Assembly (NCBI GenBank): GCA_950295325.1
Contig: OX485805.1
Coordinates: 20,943,501 to 21,007,500 of the forward strand
Source: Polytrichum commune
Taxonomy: Eukaryota > Streptophyta > Polytrichopsida > Polytrichales > Polytrichaceae
Direction of reading: 5' to 3'
DNA: 64,000 nt
Shown: positions 1 to 11,699 of the stretch, piece by piece
Layout: each line of letters opens with the position of its first letter
Position numbering within the stretch: position 1 is the stretch's first letter
Notes under the pieces: model-generated
Databases searched by the model: none
The model's input: only the letters and a program-made list of their open reading frames with translations
Told to the model about the DNA's origin: nothing
Made by a program: the position numbers and the translations under genes

Positions 1-925
1 CCCCACGCCGATGGTGTCATCGACAGACATGGTTGTCACTGTTCCGTCCATCGCGAACGACGCATAACACATGCACATGCCATAATACACAGGTGATTCA
101 CATCGTCATCAACGGTGCTAGAGTGTGAGCAAGAGCAACTAGTTTTGAGCTCTTAGTGCAATGATTTATATTAAAAATAAACACGTTAGAGTAATAAAGA
201 ATATTCTTAAGCCTAGATATAGTAATGTCAAAAATTACAAAGTCACAAAAATTACAAAAGTTTTATTCAAAATAATAAATTCTTCAATCAATTGTTGTAT
301 AAATCAAAATTATTGAAAAACCAACATCTCCCACAACAAGAAGATTTCACCACGAGAGATTTGATAAACAAATGAAATTCATCCATATCATTCATTCATC
401 ATTCATTCACCATTCATCCAAAAAGAACTTTCTTTGGACATTGTTAAAGATGCCTTGAAAAAATGAATGATTTTTTTTGCTTATTTAAAAAAATCATTTA
501 CAAAAAATATTTGATTTATTGACTGCAAAAACTTTGTTAACTATCCCAGAGGTTGGTTTAATGTGTTTTGGAACCAAAGAATACCTTGAAGGTTCATTTG
601 GAGATATGTAACAAACAATTTTACAATGTTGTTTGGATGTGGTTAAGTGTTTCTTAGAACTGAGGAGCTCTCTCAAGATTCATTTGTAGCATAGTAAGAT
701 TTCATCCTACAATATTGTGAGGCTAAATTCAGCCTTTTCTTATATCTTTATTTCATGTTTACAATTTTACAAATGATTTGAATGGTCCTTGAAGTGCCAT
801 AAACAATTTCTACCATAAAGCAATTAGAATTTAAGGTATGTGGCATCTACTCCAATTGAAAATTCTATATCCACCTCTGCACATAAATGGTTTTACTATT
901 TACCACAAGACAAATACAAAAAATC
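1..925. other. No gene recognised
   Basis: AT-rich DNA with only short reading frames of shadow quality. It lies downstream of the C-terminal end of the minus-strand MULE-like pseudogene and could hold that element's 3' terminal region, but I could not find a matching terminal inverted repeat beyond 4.3 kb. Confidence 0.4.
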
Positions 926-3900
926 TTATAGATTGCTACCTACAAGAAGTAACTTCACTTCATCAAAACTCAGACTTGGTGCATGTATATATTTGTCGTT
1001 TTCTAAGTTTGCCTTGCAAATAAACCCAAAGACATAATATAAATGCTTGCAGTTTACCCAAGATTTCCTACTACCAAGTGCAGCCGTACTCATGGTGATA
1101 AAGTCTTCGCAAATACAAGCAGGAAAATCCGAAATTGTGATTCGATAAACCTTTTGGTTGGAAAAGATACTAGAGATCAAAGTTATCACTATGCCATAGC
1201 CAATGTATGGAATAACGACAATAGAATCAATGACTGCATTCAAGTTCCGTGTTGTCTCCCATTTGTTGCGGTGGTCAACTGTGGGCGCATTAGGATTACG
1301 CCGAATGGTTCTTCCCAATCGCTTGGTGGGGTGCATATCACCGTCAAATGGTTGCACATCACTATCTAGTTGCTTTGAGTGTAGGAAGGACACATTTTTT
1401 CATGTATCGTCTTCATTGAAGAGGTGGAGTGTTGGTTCGCCTACATCTTCAGTTTGCAATTGAAATCTTGCTTCCTGTAGAAAAAGAATCTCTGATTTTG
1501 TGAGATGTGTCCCACATGCAATAGGCCATACATTTGGAAGAGGAGGCCAATTGTGAACCCACTTAACCTTAGAGCCTCCAACACAACGCAATAGGTCATC
1601 TGCACAAAACCAGAAATCAAAGTTGATAATGGCCTTGGTTCCATATTATGTTATGCGGCCGTTGTAGGTAGGTGCTACCGTTCCACTCTTGCTTGACTTG
1701 TTTATCTTGGCCCCGCATCTCTTCTTCATCCCGATTTGAACTCCGTGACAAGTCTTCCCTTCTTTTTTACACCTAGCAATGTGCCATAGTGAAGGGTTGC
1801 AGTTTGTTTCAAGTATTTTGGTAGCATGTCGACATACTGTGTTTGGTTCTCCTTCTTGTGTTGACACTGGCGTTGGCGTTGGCGTTGGTATTGTTGTCGA
1901 TGCATCTCCTTCTGTGTGTGCTTTGATTGACCGAGTCTGAACTCTAGGTGTAGAAAAATTCACTGTATCGTGGCGATGAGAGTCGTTGTCTGATCCAGGA
2001 GGCAAATTCAGTTTGCGCTTTGAGGAGCCAAATATTTCTTCACCTTCCAAGTGGGGAACCCGCGTGGCTAATAGGTGAGCATCTGGTAGTTTGGCGACAG
2101 CCTCAGCAAATTTTGTTGGATTTCTCGTTCGTCTTGTAGCTCGAAGGCGAAGTCATCCAAGTGGGGACCAGTGCCAGATGCATACCCTTGGAGGTATGCC
2201 CAATAATTAGTCGATTGTTGAATAGCCCGCATCATGTCATCGGTTGTGGCGACGTACAAGCAGGTTCCCCTCTTCCCAGACATTTGCAACCACTTGTTGT
2301 GAACCGTGTCTGCCAAATTGCATGAAGGCATCTCGGCTAGCTCTTCTAAATTGAGGTTCTGCAACAATAAGAATGATTTTGAATGATAAAGTAAGGTTTC
2401 ATTGGTTTCCAAAATCATGTTTCCATAATAAGACTACTGGATGTTGAACCCAAACTTGTGTAAATATTATAGATGTGAAGGAAAACAATTAAACAAAACC
2501 ACATACGTTAGGGACACTAAAGCAACTTGTCCATGAATAATAGTTGAGCAATAAAGAAGGAAAATTCAAATTCAAGGAGGTATATAACTTACCAATTCTA
2601 AAAATCCACCCCACTGCCGGTATCAAAAGTGCCAAAAACCCAGCCAGTCATCTAGTTCTCGCAAAGAATCCTCTGATGCACCTCTTGAAGAAAGCCACCA
2701 ACCCTTGATTCCAAGGTATTTCTCTTCTGCTTCTGCCATTGATTTTGCATCCTTGTATTGTTTGCAAAGCCTCTTGTGAGTTTCTTGGAACTCTAGTCGA
2801 ATGAGCTTTCCTCAGACATCTTGAAAAGGTAAACTTTATCCTTACCTTGGCCTGGGAACACACTAACTTGAATAAAGGAATATGTACTTTTCATTTTCAA
2901 CGAGATAATGTTGTAAATGGGTCCCCTGTTTGTATTGTGATGGAAACTAGAGATGGTATTTTGAATAGTAGGTGAACTGAGTATCCGGAATTTGTCCATA
3001 ACAACCTCAAGGGCCTCTCCGCAGAGGGGCTTTCGGTCGCTGTGTAGTCCTTCCTCTCCAAAAAATTCAGATGCAAGAAATTCCTTGCTAGCAGCAAGCT
3101 GAAAGGCGGAATTTGTTGCAGTTGGTGTCTTTGATACCTTTTGACTAATCAAAGATGTTGTTCGATGAACAGAATCACGACAAATCCCTTTACCCACTGG
3201 ATGATCGTGAATACCAACATGGATACAAGCTCTTGGAAGACCTATTGAGTTCAAGACCCTATACATGCGGCAAGGGCATGGAGCTATGCAGGATGGGACT
3301 TTTTTATAGATCCGACATACGAGATTAGACTTTATAGGAGATTGTTGTCCCACATCAAAGACAACAGGTGACGATCCCTCCCATTTTGTCTCATTTTTGT
3401 TGTCACTTCGCCGTAGTCTAGGGCAAGTTGTGTTCTCGCAAACCAAATGGTCCACACACAATGAATAGCGGAACTTTAGGCGGAAATCATTTGCAATGTT
3501 TGTGGTGTGTATGTGTGTCCAATTGTGGCTATCGAACTTACGCTCCATGCCTTCTAGCTGTCGACCTACAGAATATGATGAAATTGAGTTGGCTCCACTT
3601 CTAGAAGGGGATGCCGAAGAAGGAAGATGAGGTAACTCAAAAAACACATCTCCATTAAATGATTGAGGAAAATGACGGACTGCCTCACAACGGATTGTAT
3701 TGAGGTTTATAAATTTCAATTCATTCCGTGCACGTGGACGACTTTGGATATTTCTAAGGCATTCCAAGATGCTCACAAATTTAAATGTTTTTTTTATGAA
3801 CAAAAGGATTCAATGTGCTATGATGGTTCATGTGATGTACACTTAGAAAATTGTGTTCACATTTCTCATGTATAGGAGATAGCTAGAGATTCGCATCATT

Positions 3901-4335
3901 GACAACAACTACATCATCATCATTGGAAGACTCAGTAAGAACAATATGAATATGACTTGGAGATTCTACCTTTACACGAGTTTCCCAAGGCATCTGAACA
4001 GTGGAGGTTGTAGACCTAGATGTGAGAATTTCTGTCGATATCGACCTAGTAACTCTTGGAGTACCAAAAACATGGTATTTGCCTGGAGGAAGCCTCCAAC
4101 TGCATCATGAGTCAGTCTCGATCTTTAGCAACATGAATGTAGATAAGATTTGAACTCTTTCTGAATCAAAAAAATCCTTCTCCACCCACAAGGACGACAA
4201 ATCCAAATTGAATCTTACACTGAGAATCAATATAGATACCAATGCCATATCATCATCATTACAAGGAAAATAAATTGGAATGCTAGAGGCGTCTCCGCGA
4301 ACAAACGCCATGTCCATACTTGCATGTGTGTACAA
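926..4335 (-). pseudogene. MULE-like transposase, copy 1, catalytic core deleted
   Basis: Decayed transposase read on the minus strand from about 4335 down to a TAA at 926-928. In order it shows an N-terminal module (4335 to about 3870, one TGA at 4105-4107) ending in an acidic run. A zinc-finger module follows (frame at 3803-2793) with C122, C127 and a terminal H199-x-H201, the CxnC...HxH layout of WRKY-GCM1 domains. Next comes a short piece of the transposase after its catalytic part (about 2800-2593), a 234-bp intron, a conserved block (NLADTVHNKWLQ near 2340), a Cys-rich segment (WHIARC ... FWFC) and a SWIM finger (CxC...CxH, about 1117-1043). Breaks are TAA at 1646-1648, a stop at 1400-1402, and frameshifts near 2120 and 2810. 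The DDE core present in copy 2 (23.9-24.3 kb) is missing between about 2865 and 2800. WRKY-GCM1 plus MULE plus SWIM is known for FAR1/MULE transposases; placing this family there is inference. Confidence 0.75.
2359..2592 (-). other. Spliceosomal intron inside MULE-like copy 1
   Basis: On the minus strand the coding frame (…RQWGGFLEL) meets GTAAGT at 2592 and resumes after TTATTGTTGCAG at 2359 with NLNLEELAEMP. Both ends fit GT-AG consensus and the flanking frames encode the conserved protein, so this is a real ancestral intron of the element. Copy 2 is also interrupted at this place, before its acceptor-like GTTTGCAAG near 24,780. Confidence 0.75.
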
Positions 4336-6396
4336 CCTACAAAGTCACGTTCAATGTCATTGTATGAGAGGGTTATATGAAAGTTTGTTGTAATAGAAAA
4401 GAACTAACTATAAAATAGTGACAACCAAATATTTCCGTTACGTGGTGTTAGCTAGTAGTGATTTAAAATTTGAATTGATACATCTGACATACAAAGATTT
4501 CATGTGATTTTAGTGACTATTATAGAATGTTTTGAATTATTAATTATTGGGAGCGCCTCCTTTAGAAATGAACGTTTACATCCATGTAAGTAGATATCAT
4601 TTCTAGACGAGAAGCCGTATGCCTCCTTTACAAATGACCGTTTATATGTATGTAAATAGATATCATTCATTTCTAAGAAGCCATAAATAATCGGATGATG
4701 ATACATTCATTACACTACAGGAGCGTTATATATTGGAGAGATTGCATAGTTGTGACCAAATAGTAAAATTATTTTTCATGTAGTGTTTCCAGTTGGAGGG
4801 ATGCCAAAGGGTTTTCATAGGAAGAGACGTAAGGTTGGTCTTTTTATTTCTAGTAAGAAATAGTTAGAAAAATTAACGATAGTTAGACACTTGCAGAAGG
4901 CCAATAGTGATGAAATTAGTATAATTATTTGGACCTTGTCCTATGAGAATCATGAAGTTTCACATTCTTAATGTGGGAAGAACTCGATACAAAAAATGAG
5001 CAATGGATATTGCCAAGGTTGATTGTATGAATGAAATTGAAGAAGAAGGAGGCGAATCTAGTCCAGCTACGAATGCCATATCTCCCACAAATACAGAAGT
5101 GGTAAATTCATGTATTTATTACCTAAATTATAACCATTAGATTAGAAGGATTTAAATTTATGTGTACATGTTTTTTTTTCTTTTTGGAGGTGAATTTGAC
5201 ACCAAACCCATGTATTGGAGCTCGAGAAGACGATTCCAACAGTATATTGCACACAAAAAATGAAGAAGTTGTAGATGTTTTACGGCCCAAAAACGAAAAG
5301 AGCATCTTTGAATCTTGAGAGAAATCTTCAAAATCATAAGATTTCTGGGAGAAATCTTGTCCGATTAATTTAAGAGGAGTTTTCCAATTTTTGTAAAATC
5401 ATCATTGAGTCCAAATTTTTTGAAAACAATCGAGGTGGTTTGTAAAGTTAGAAAGTATGCTTGGGAAAAAATGGCTTTATAATATTTTAAATGATAGGAT
5501 ATAGCTAAAATATTCTTTTGGCCCAAATCAACCAATTTTTTAAATTTTTTTAAGAGACCGAAGCCCAACTTTACATGGTATGCTAGGGTTTATTTTTGCA
5601 TAGTCTTCTCCTTTTGCATTGTTGCGTTTAGGTGCACATTGTTCATTGTTGCTTCAGAAATGAACTTGAAGAGCATTGTAATGCAGAAACATGGACATGA
5701 GCACGGCGATGATGGGGAGGGCGGACATGAGAATGTCTCCGAATGCATGGAGGGCGCACATAATTCGGAGATTGGAGCCGCCGAAATGTGGTATACACAA
5801 ATATCAATGACGTGTTATTCTAAAGTCCTTCAATAATTATTACGTAGTTCGAGTTATTCGATGCGAAGGGTCCCTACTAACCTCACGTAAGGTACGAGGT
5901 TTATGGCTCAATACCTTTGTGAACTCGATTATATTCTTGATAATATAGTATTCACATGTCTATGCAGAATTCTGCTGAGGCAAAGTAGGTACTATCCAAC
6001 AATCCGGCAGCAATATCCTATGTCACTTGAGCGAGCTCTCTTTATAGCCTCTCCTCGTTGTCTATATTTTTGCCAAATATGTGCGGATGGTAGTATCGAA
6101 GTGCAATCCCGAGTTTTACAAAGCATTCATGTGGAAAAAATCATGATTCCCTATAATATAGATGCTCTAGTACATCTCGCAAGTATAAGGTACTATAAGG
6201 ATTGTAATGTCCAGCTGTCACCAAAAAGCCTCCACCCTTCAATTTCGTCCTAGCCCGAATGGAGAAGTTTATAATGACATGTAGAGACTTCTCTCTTTGT
6301 AACACAATGTATGATTCCAATCTATCGTTGAAATATACGCAACTTAGCCAAGTCTATACTATGTCTTCTTACACTCCTTAATTTCGAAGTTTGGAA
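4336..6396. other. No gene recognised
   Basis: Mostly AT-rich. It contains a 66-bp tandem duplication, listed separately. A plus-strand open frame at 5903-6253 (116 codons) and a short one at 5639-5836 have no recognisable motif, and I do not call them genes. The MULE-like copy 1 probably has its 5' end here, but no terminal repeat was found by eye. Confidence 0.4.
4555..4690. repeat. 66-bp tandem duplication (2 copies)
   Basis: Two units beginning GCCTCCTTTA at 4555 and 4621 share the landmarks AAATGA, CGTTTA, AGATATCAT and GAAGCC. They have diverged by substitutions and small indels. Confidence 0.75.
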
Positions 6397-6842
6397 GTTT
6401 GGAAGTTTGGACATAGTCTCGGTTTTTTGGCTCTCAAAAATTCATATGAAGTCCAAAAAATGAGTTCTTGGTATCCATGAATAGGTAATGAAGTCCTCTA
6501 CATGAATATGCAATAATATTTCTACTGCCACAAAGTATATGGTCGCAATTCTACGCTGTTCCCTTTGAATCTACACTTTTTTACTAGTTTTTTGGAAGTT
6601 TGGACATAGTCTCGGTTTTTTGGCTCTCAAAAATTCATATGAAGTCCAAAAAATGAGTTCTTGGTATCCATGAATAGGTAATGAAGTCCTCTACATGAAT
6701 ATGCAATAATATTTCTACTGCCACAAAGTATATGGTCGCAATTCTACGCTGTTCCCTTTGAATCTACACATTTTCACTAGTTTTTGGAAGTTTGGACATA
6801 GTCTCGGTTTTTTGGCTCTCAAAAATTCATATGAAGTCCAAC
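6397..6842. repeat. 193-bp tandem array, about 2.3 copies
   Basis: The landmark TTTGGACATAGTCTCGG recurs at about 6406, 6599 and 6791, a spacing of 192-193 bp. The two full units are almost identical, differing mainly by a 1-bp indel and a few bases near ACTAGTTTT. That points to recent tandem duplication. No coding potential is visible. Confidence 0.95.
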
Positions 6843-7485
6843 AAAACTAAATGCTCCAATAAGAGACTTTGCACATCCGCATAAGTATAAGGCTTATCAA
6901 TGTAAATCCAAGTATTCAAACAAAGCCATAAATTGAACTTTAAATCATTCACGCCCAACTATTACTAACAAGAGGTCAAGCCCTCTTCAAGGCCAACTAG
7001 CCTTGGCTCCTAACCTTACATCTATGCACACACACGTGCTCCTATCTTGCTTCCCACGCACCCACATTTAAAACACGTGGAGTGCCAAGGAGCACGAAGG
7101 AAAGAGATGATGAGTGAAAGAAGAATGAGGGATTATATAGTGAGTTTGAGGGGGTGAGCACCCTCAAGGCTCACGATATGCCTTCGAGATTTCCTCCTAC
7201 TTTGTAGGCTCTTATCCTATCTCCTAAGCCTTCCTCCCTCAAATGATCAACAAGGATCCTAATTCAAACATTTAACTAACCTTGGTTTTCTACCTACCAC
7301 ACTTTACCAAGGTTTATCCTTCTCCTATTTAAATCCGCTCCACAAAAGCCTAATGCTTCAAACTAAGCTTTCTTCAAGCTTCACTCTTTTTATATTTTTG
7401 TGAATGATCATAAATCACCAAAACACCACTTGTAATGTTTTACAAGTGTTAACAACCAATGTGGGCATCAATTTTGGGCTCACAC
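6843..7485. other. No gene recognised
   Basis: Intergenic sequence with a moderately C-rich plus strand (about 6960-7380). No motif, terminal repeat or coding frame was recognised. Confidence 0.35.
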
Positions 7486-7810
7486 CAGCCTCAGCAACGC
7501 GCCATATGTTTCATCAATGAACTCTATAAATACTTCTATATTCTCAGCCGGATGCAATTCAACAAAATTTCTTAAAATTTGTATCATATATGGACTACAT
7601 ACATGAAACTTTACATCTTCTAGTTTTGGATTCAACCATATTGTTATCCATTCTACCAGATAGTTAGACACTTTTCCGTATGGCTCTATCAGTAGTTTAA
7701 GGCCATATGTCCAATCTAAAGTACAAAAAATATTCTTATATGTAAATTCAAATAAAGAATATGTTTTTCCACCTGCGTGCTTTATAATCGTATTGACTAA
7801 TTCCTTTAGC
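7486..7810 (-). CDS. Candidate exon of unknown gene
   Basis: A minus-strand frame of about 108 codons, from GCTAAAGGAATT after the acceptor-like TTTTGCAG at 7811-7814 down to GCTGAGGCTG before GTGTGAG. The translation has balanced composition (…LLIEPYGKVSNYLVEW…) unlike the low-complexity shadows nearby, and includes acidic and aromatic residues spread evenly. I recognise no family. The putative splice sites, rather than a start codon, define the ends. The upstream intron would run into the 21-bp repeat array. It could be an exon of a host gene, a relic of an unknown element, or chance. Confidence 0.3.
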
Positions 7811-7837
7811 CTGCAAAATCGAAATGTACAATACTGA

Positions 7838-8069
7838 CATAGTTTAGTATTTGAATGATATAGTCTAACATCCGAATGATACATTATACTGTTTGAATGA
7901 CAAAACCTACCAGATTAATTACAGATTCTAACCTGTGAATGACAAAGTCTAGCAATGTTATTAACAACGTTTAGCTTGTGAATCACATAGTTTAGCGTGT
8001 GAATGACAGGTTTTTACTTTTGAATGACAACGTATAGCACGGTAATGACAGAGCTAGCTTATAAATGAC
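7838..8069. repeat. 21-bp minisatellite, about 11 units
   Basis: Units of 21 bp with rough consensus CATAGTTTAGCNTGTGAATGA follow one another; TGAATGACA-type endings recur every 21 bases. The units are degenerate (substitutions, occasional 1-bp changes) but the period holds for roughly 230 bp. There are no unique spacers, so this is a minisatellite and not a CRISPR array. Confidence 0.85.
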
Positions 8070-8547
8070 ATATCATGTTACAATTGAGACAAAAAATTAA
8101 TAACATAGATTGAATCTTTAGAAAAAAATTGAGATAGATATTTCACCTACCATCACACTTCTATATTCTTGATATGACATCGTCCAAAGTCTTGTTTTTT
8201 TTAAGTGAAAAACCCTTCTTCTTCCTTATTTTTTTATTCAGTCATTCTCCCACCTCCGAGACAATGGAACATGTGGGTATAGCAGGTAACGATTTCACAT
8301 GGGCGATTCTTGAACCGCTAATGCCAATATCCTCCACGTTGTCGTGATGTGGGCCGGCTACTAATTAGAACTTAGGCATTTTGATATGTTATTGTTATTT
8401 TCAAATAGAGGTTAATATGATGATCTAAATTAGTTATTTAATTTGACAACCAGTCTTAAGTTCAAGACCGGGTGATTTGGTAGAAGAATGTGGTAGGTTG
8501 GATTTGACAAGGATAGGATTTACCGGCGGTGGCCGTTACCTAACCGC
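8070..8547. other. No gene recognised
   Basis: AT-rich spacer between two minisatellites. Nothing recognised. Confidence 0.35.
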
Positions 8548-8815
8548 CTAAACTTAAAGTTTCGTATTGGTTCGCCGGATAAGGGTTCTATAAGGCCTTA
8601 CCTTAAAGTTTTCTATTGGTTAGCCGGATAAGGATTCTAAAAGCCTTAAATCAAAACGTTATTATTGGCTTGCCGGATAAGCCTTTAACCTTAACTTTTT
8701 CTATTTCTAGCATGATAAGGGTTCTAGAAGCCTTTAACCCAAAAGTCTCATATTAGTTAACCGCTTAAGGGTTCTAAAGATCCTTAGTCCAAAGGTATCC
8801 TATTGGGCGAAAGGG
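8548..8815. repeat. 49-bp minisatellite, 5-6 units
   Basis: The landmark GGTTNGCCGGATAAGG starts at 8569, 8618, 8667, about 8706, 8755 and 8804. The spacing is 49 bp, with one unit about 10 bp short. Each unit also carries TTCTAAAAGCCTTA and TTAAAGTTTTC-type segments. It is moderately diverged. Confidence 0.85.
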
Positions 8816-11699
8816 GCAAGGTGAAAGAATATTTAAGGGGTATTAGAAGGTTGTTGAGGGGGAAAAATTTAACATTTGGAATTGGTATTTGTGTAGACTT
8901 GCAGGAGGTTTGAGAGTGTTTGTGTACAATTTGAGCATAGTATGATACAGAAGTGTTTAGGAAGCTGTATGATATTTGAGGGTGTTGAAGTAAGAATTTT
9001 AGACTCATTAGGTTGCATTAAGTGCACTATTTGTATTGTTTCATTGGTTACTAAATGAGCAGAACTTAAGAGTAAAGGAATTTGTGAATTGTCAATGATT
9101 AACGTGTTCGATTGATATGAAAATTTGAGATAATGTTCCTTATAAGATATAAGTATTGAGCTAAAAATTTCGAAGTTTAAGTCTATAGGATGCAAAGGTT
9201 GTAAGGAGTTGAAAAGAATGGTATCTACAAGTAAAGCCACCTAAGAGGACAAGGTTAGAAAATATAAATCTTTTTTAATTTTAGAGCTATGGTTAAAAAA
9301 ATTTAATATTACCTTCTCATCTTACCTATTTATTGTGTCTAAAAATTTGAGGTTGATTGGACTTGAAGGTTAGAAGTTATGAATGTTTTAGTAATTAGAT
9401 GAAGAAACATAGCATTCATGCAAAAATGTAGAGTTAGTAAATTATGCATACCTTTTGGGTTTAAGCTCTGTTTGTGCTAAATTTTAGTCAATAAACTTTC
9501 AGTAAGGTACTCAATAAATGTACCAAGTTTCAGTTCAAGAAAGTGAGTTGGTTGAAAGTTATATTATTCTGATGTATGGTAGGACAACATTGAGAGGAAT
9601 TTACAAGAAGGGTATAAGAAAAAGAAAAGGTACTACAAAAACTTTAAACATTACCATTGAAGAAGCGTCGTACTTATCGTATATTGTACAAAATTCTCGA
9701 CAACGTCGCTCGCACTGGTGTTGTAATCATCCCGTGTAAAACCCGTACCCAACCATCGCGGCGATGACACTGTCGTTGTACACCCGCGCGGTCCAAGGCT
9801 AGGATCAACGTTAGAGTCCTTCTAAAGCAAGGTCTTTCACTCGAACCGAAACGTAATTTTTTTAGAGATTTCGCGTTCATACAGTGCATTGTGCATAATA
9901 TGCCCATTAGGCGATAAAGGCGACGGGGACGTGAAACACTTTCAGGGATTTTCTTCAAGGTCACTCCGTAGCTGAGTTAGTGATAAATCATGAATACGAT
10001 GAATTCTAAACCTTCGAGACATCTTTGTGAAGGCAAGGATACGTTTTAGATACCATCTAACGCTATTGCTTCTTCTACAACATGCACATAAAACTTAATT
10101 TCGTAAAGAAGTTGAGAAGCTAAGGGAAACTCACCTATTAGTATCAATATGCTTAGCACATCTGATGCAATATGATATGTTGGTTCATCCGAGCCAAACC
10201 CACAATACATCAGATTGAGTTCTGCATTAGAATTTGCATTAGTCTCCTTCATCAATCTCGTATATTAAACTTCAGTATTATGTTCTATATCATTCCGCAA
10301 ATATAAAATGACTAAATTTAAAATATTTATATTTAATTTCCAGATAAAGTTTAATTTTGAATGTTCGATCCTATATGGCTATAAGATGAAATCTTACAGA
10401 TACCATTTCTTCAAATATAATACATTAGGAACAAAATCAAATGCATCAATTGATTATTAAATTCTTATTTTTATTAAATAAAAAATTTATATGTAAAATT
10501 TAAAATAAAATTGGAAAATAAAAATTTATGTATTAATTTATTATAAAGTAATAGTTTTTTTATAAGATTTATATATTTTTATTCTTTCGATTATAAGCCT
10601 TATATTTGCCTCCAATGGAAAAAATACTTATAATCTTTTAGGCTTTTAAGTTAATAAATTAGACTAGTAGTAGAGAACATTTGCCAAAAATTCATGATTA
10701 AGATAATTTTAAGAGGAAGTTACTAGAAAGTTGGTTATATGTGTTTTTCCTCTGAATAAATATTATGTTAGTAATTTTTTCATCCACTACATTTAAATGT
10801 ATAAAAAATGGCTAAATCTAAATTGAAAAAATTAGTTCACTTAATGGGTGAAGTGAGTTATGTACAGGTGTGCAACCATCAAAAGCACAGGGAATCGAGA
10901 ACAACGAGAGGGAGATTGAAGCTTCAAAAGCGAGACGAGGTCGAGGATGTGATGACAGGGACGAGGGAGTGATAGTAACAGAGTCCGGAGGAGAGGCAAC
11001 GAGCAGCGGAGAGAGATGACGGTAGCTGGAGGCGAGAAGACCGGGCAAGGGAGTTGGGGAACGGATATCTGAGCTGGCGAGAACGGGATAACAACCCGGG
11101 TACTTAAAGGGCAAGGGAGCCGGCGGAGGTGACAGGGAACCGGCGTTGGAAGGACAGACCACGTGGAGCAATGGGAGGCGGCCACGACGGGCAACGGGCC
11201 TCAAGCCGTTGGGAACGGGAGCCCAACCGATGGGAGCAATGACTAGCCGACGGGAACGAAGGAGAGCCGACGGGAACGTAGGGGATGGATGGAGAAATTA
11301 ATAGTATAGATTAAGAGACTAAGTGTATATGTAGTCACTTCTTGGATGAGAGGCAAGCACTTAGTGACTATAGGAAGTGACCACTTAGTAGTTAACCAAC
11401 AATGAGTGGACACGTACTTACTAACGCGTGTGGATGAAAGACAATGACAAGGGATTTCCATCCCTTGGATGACATTAACCGCTTTAACCATCTAAGCAAT
11501 GAAAGGATGAGATTTGGGATGGATGACTCATGAATGGTAACCGAACACACCTAGGTACATCTAGGAAATTAGAAGAACCTAACCAATCTTCTCCATACTA
11601 ACATCTATATTTAGCACGTGTGATTTCTGTAAATAGATCCGACAGACCTAAATTTAGACTGAAGCCTTAATTCAGACTATAATTAGCCTAATTAGACAT
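8816..11699. other. No gene recognised; includes a G/A-rich block
   Basis: The minus-strand frame at 8869-9240 (123 codons) is Leu/Asn/Ser-rich and only faintly recalls the spacer between protease and reverse transcriptase of Ty3/gypsy polyproteins; I do not call it. From about 10,880 to 11,290 the plus strand turns purine- and G-rich, with small direct repeats such as GCCGACGGGAACG. The Pro/Ser-rich minus-strand frames there (10,818-11,204) are explained by that composition. Between 10,300 and 10,800 the DNA is extremely AT-rich. Confidence 0.4.

Noticed and set aside
5903..6253. 116-codon plus-strand frame
   Set aside because: No motif, no supporting splice sites, and flanking frames closed; not distinguishable from chance.
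7838..8069. CRISPR-like regular repeats
   Set aside because: The period is 21 bp with no unique spacers, in a eukaryotic setting; it is a minisatellite.
8869..9240. Possible Ty3/gypsy polyprotein fragment (minus)
   Set aside because: The resemblance to the protease-RT spacer is faint and no RT or protease motif lies nearby.
10818..11204. Overlapping 117-128-codon Pro/Ser-rich minus-strand frames
   Set aside because: Two overlapping frames of equal length in a G/A-rich block indicate composition, not coding.
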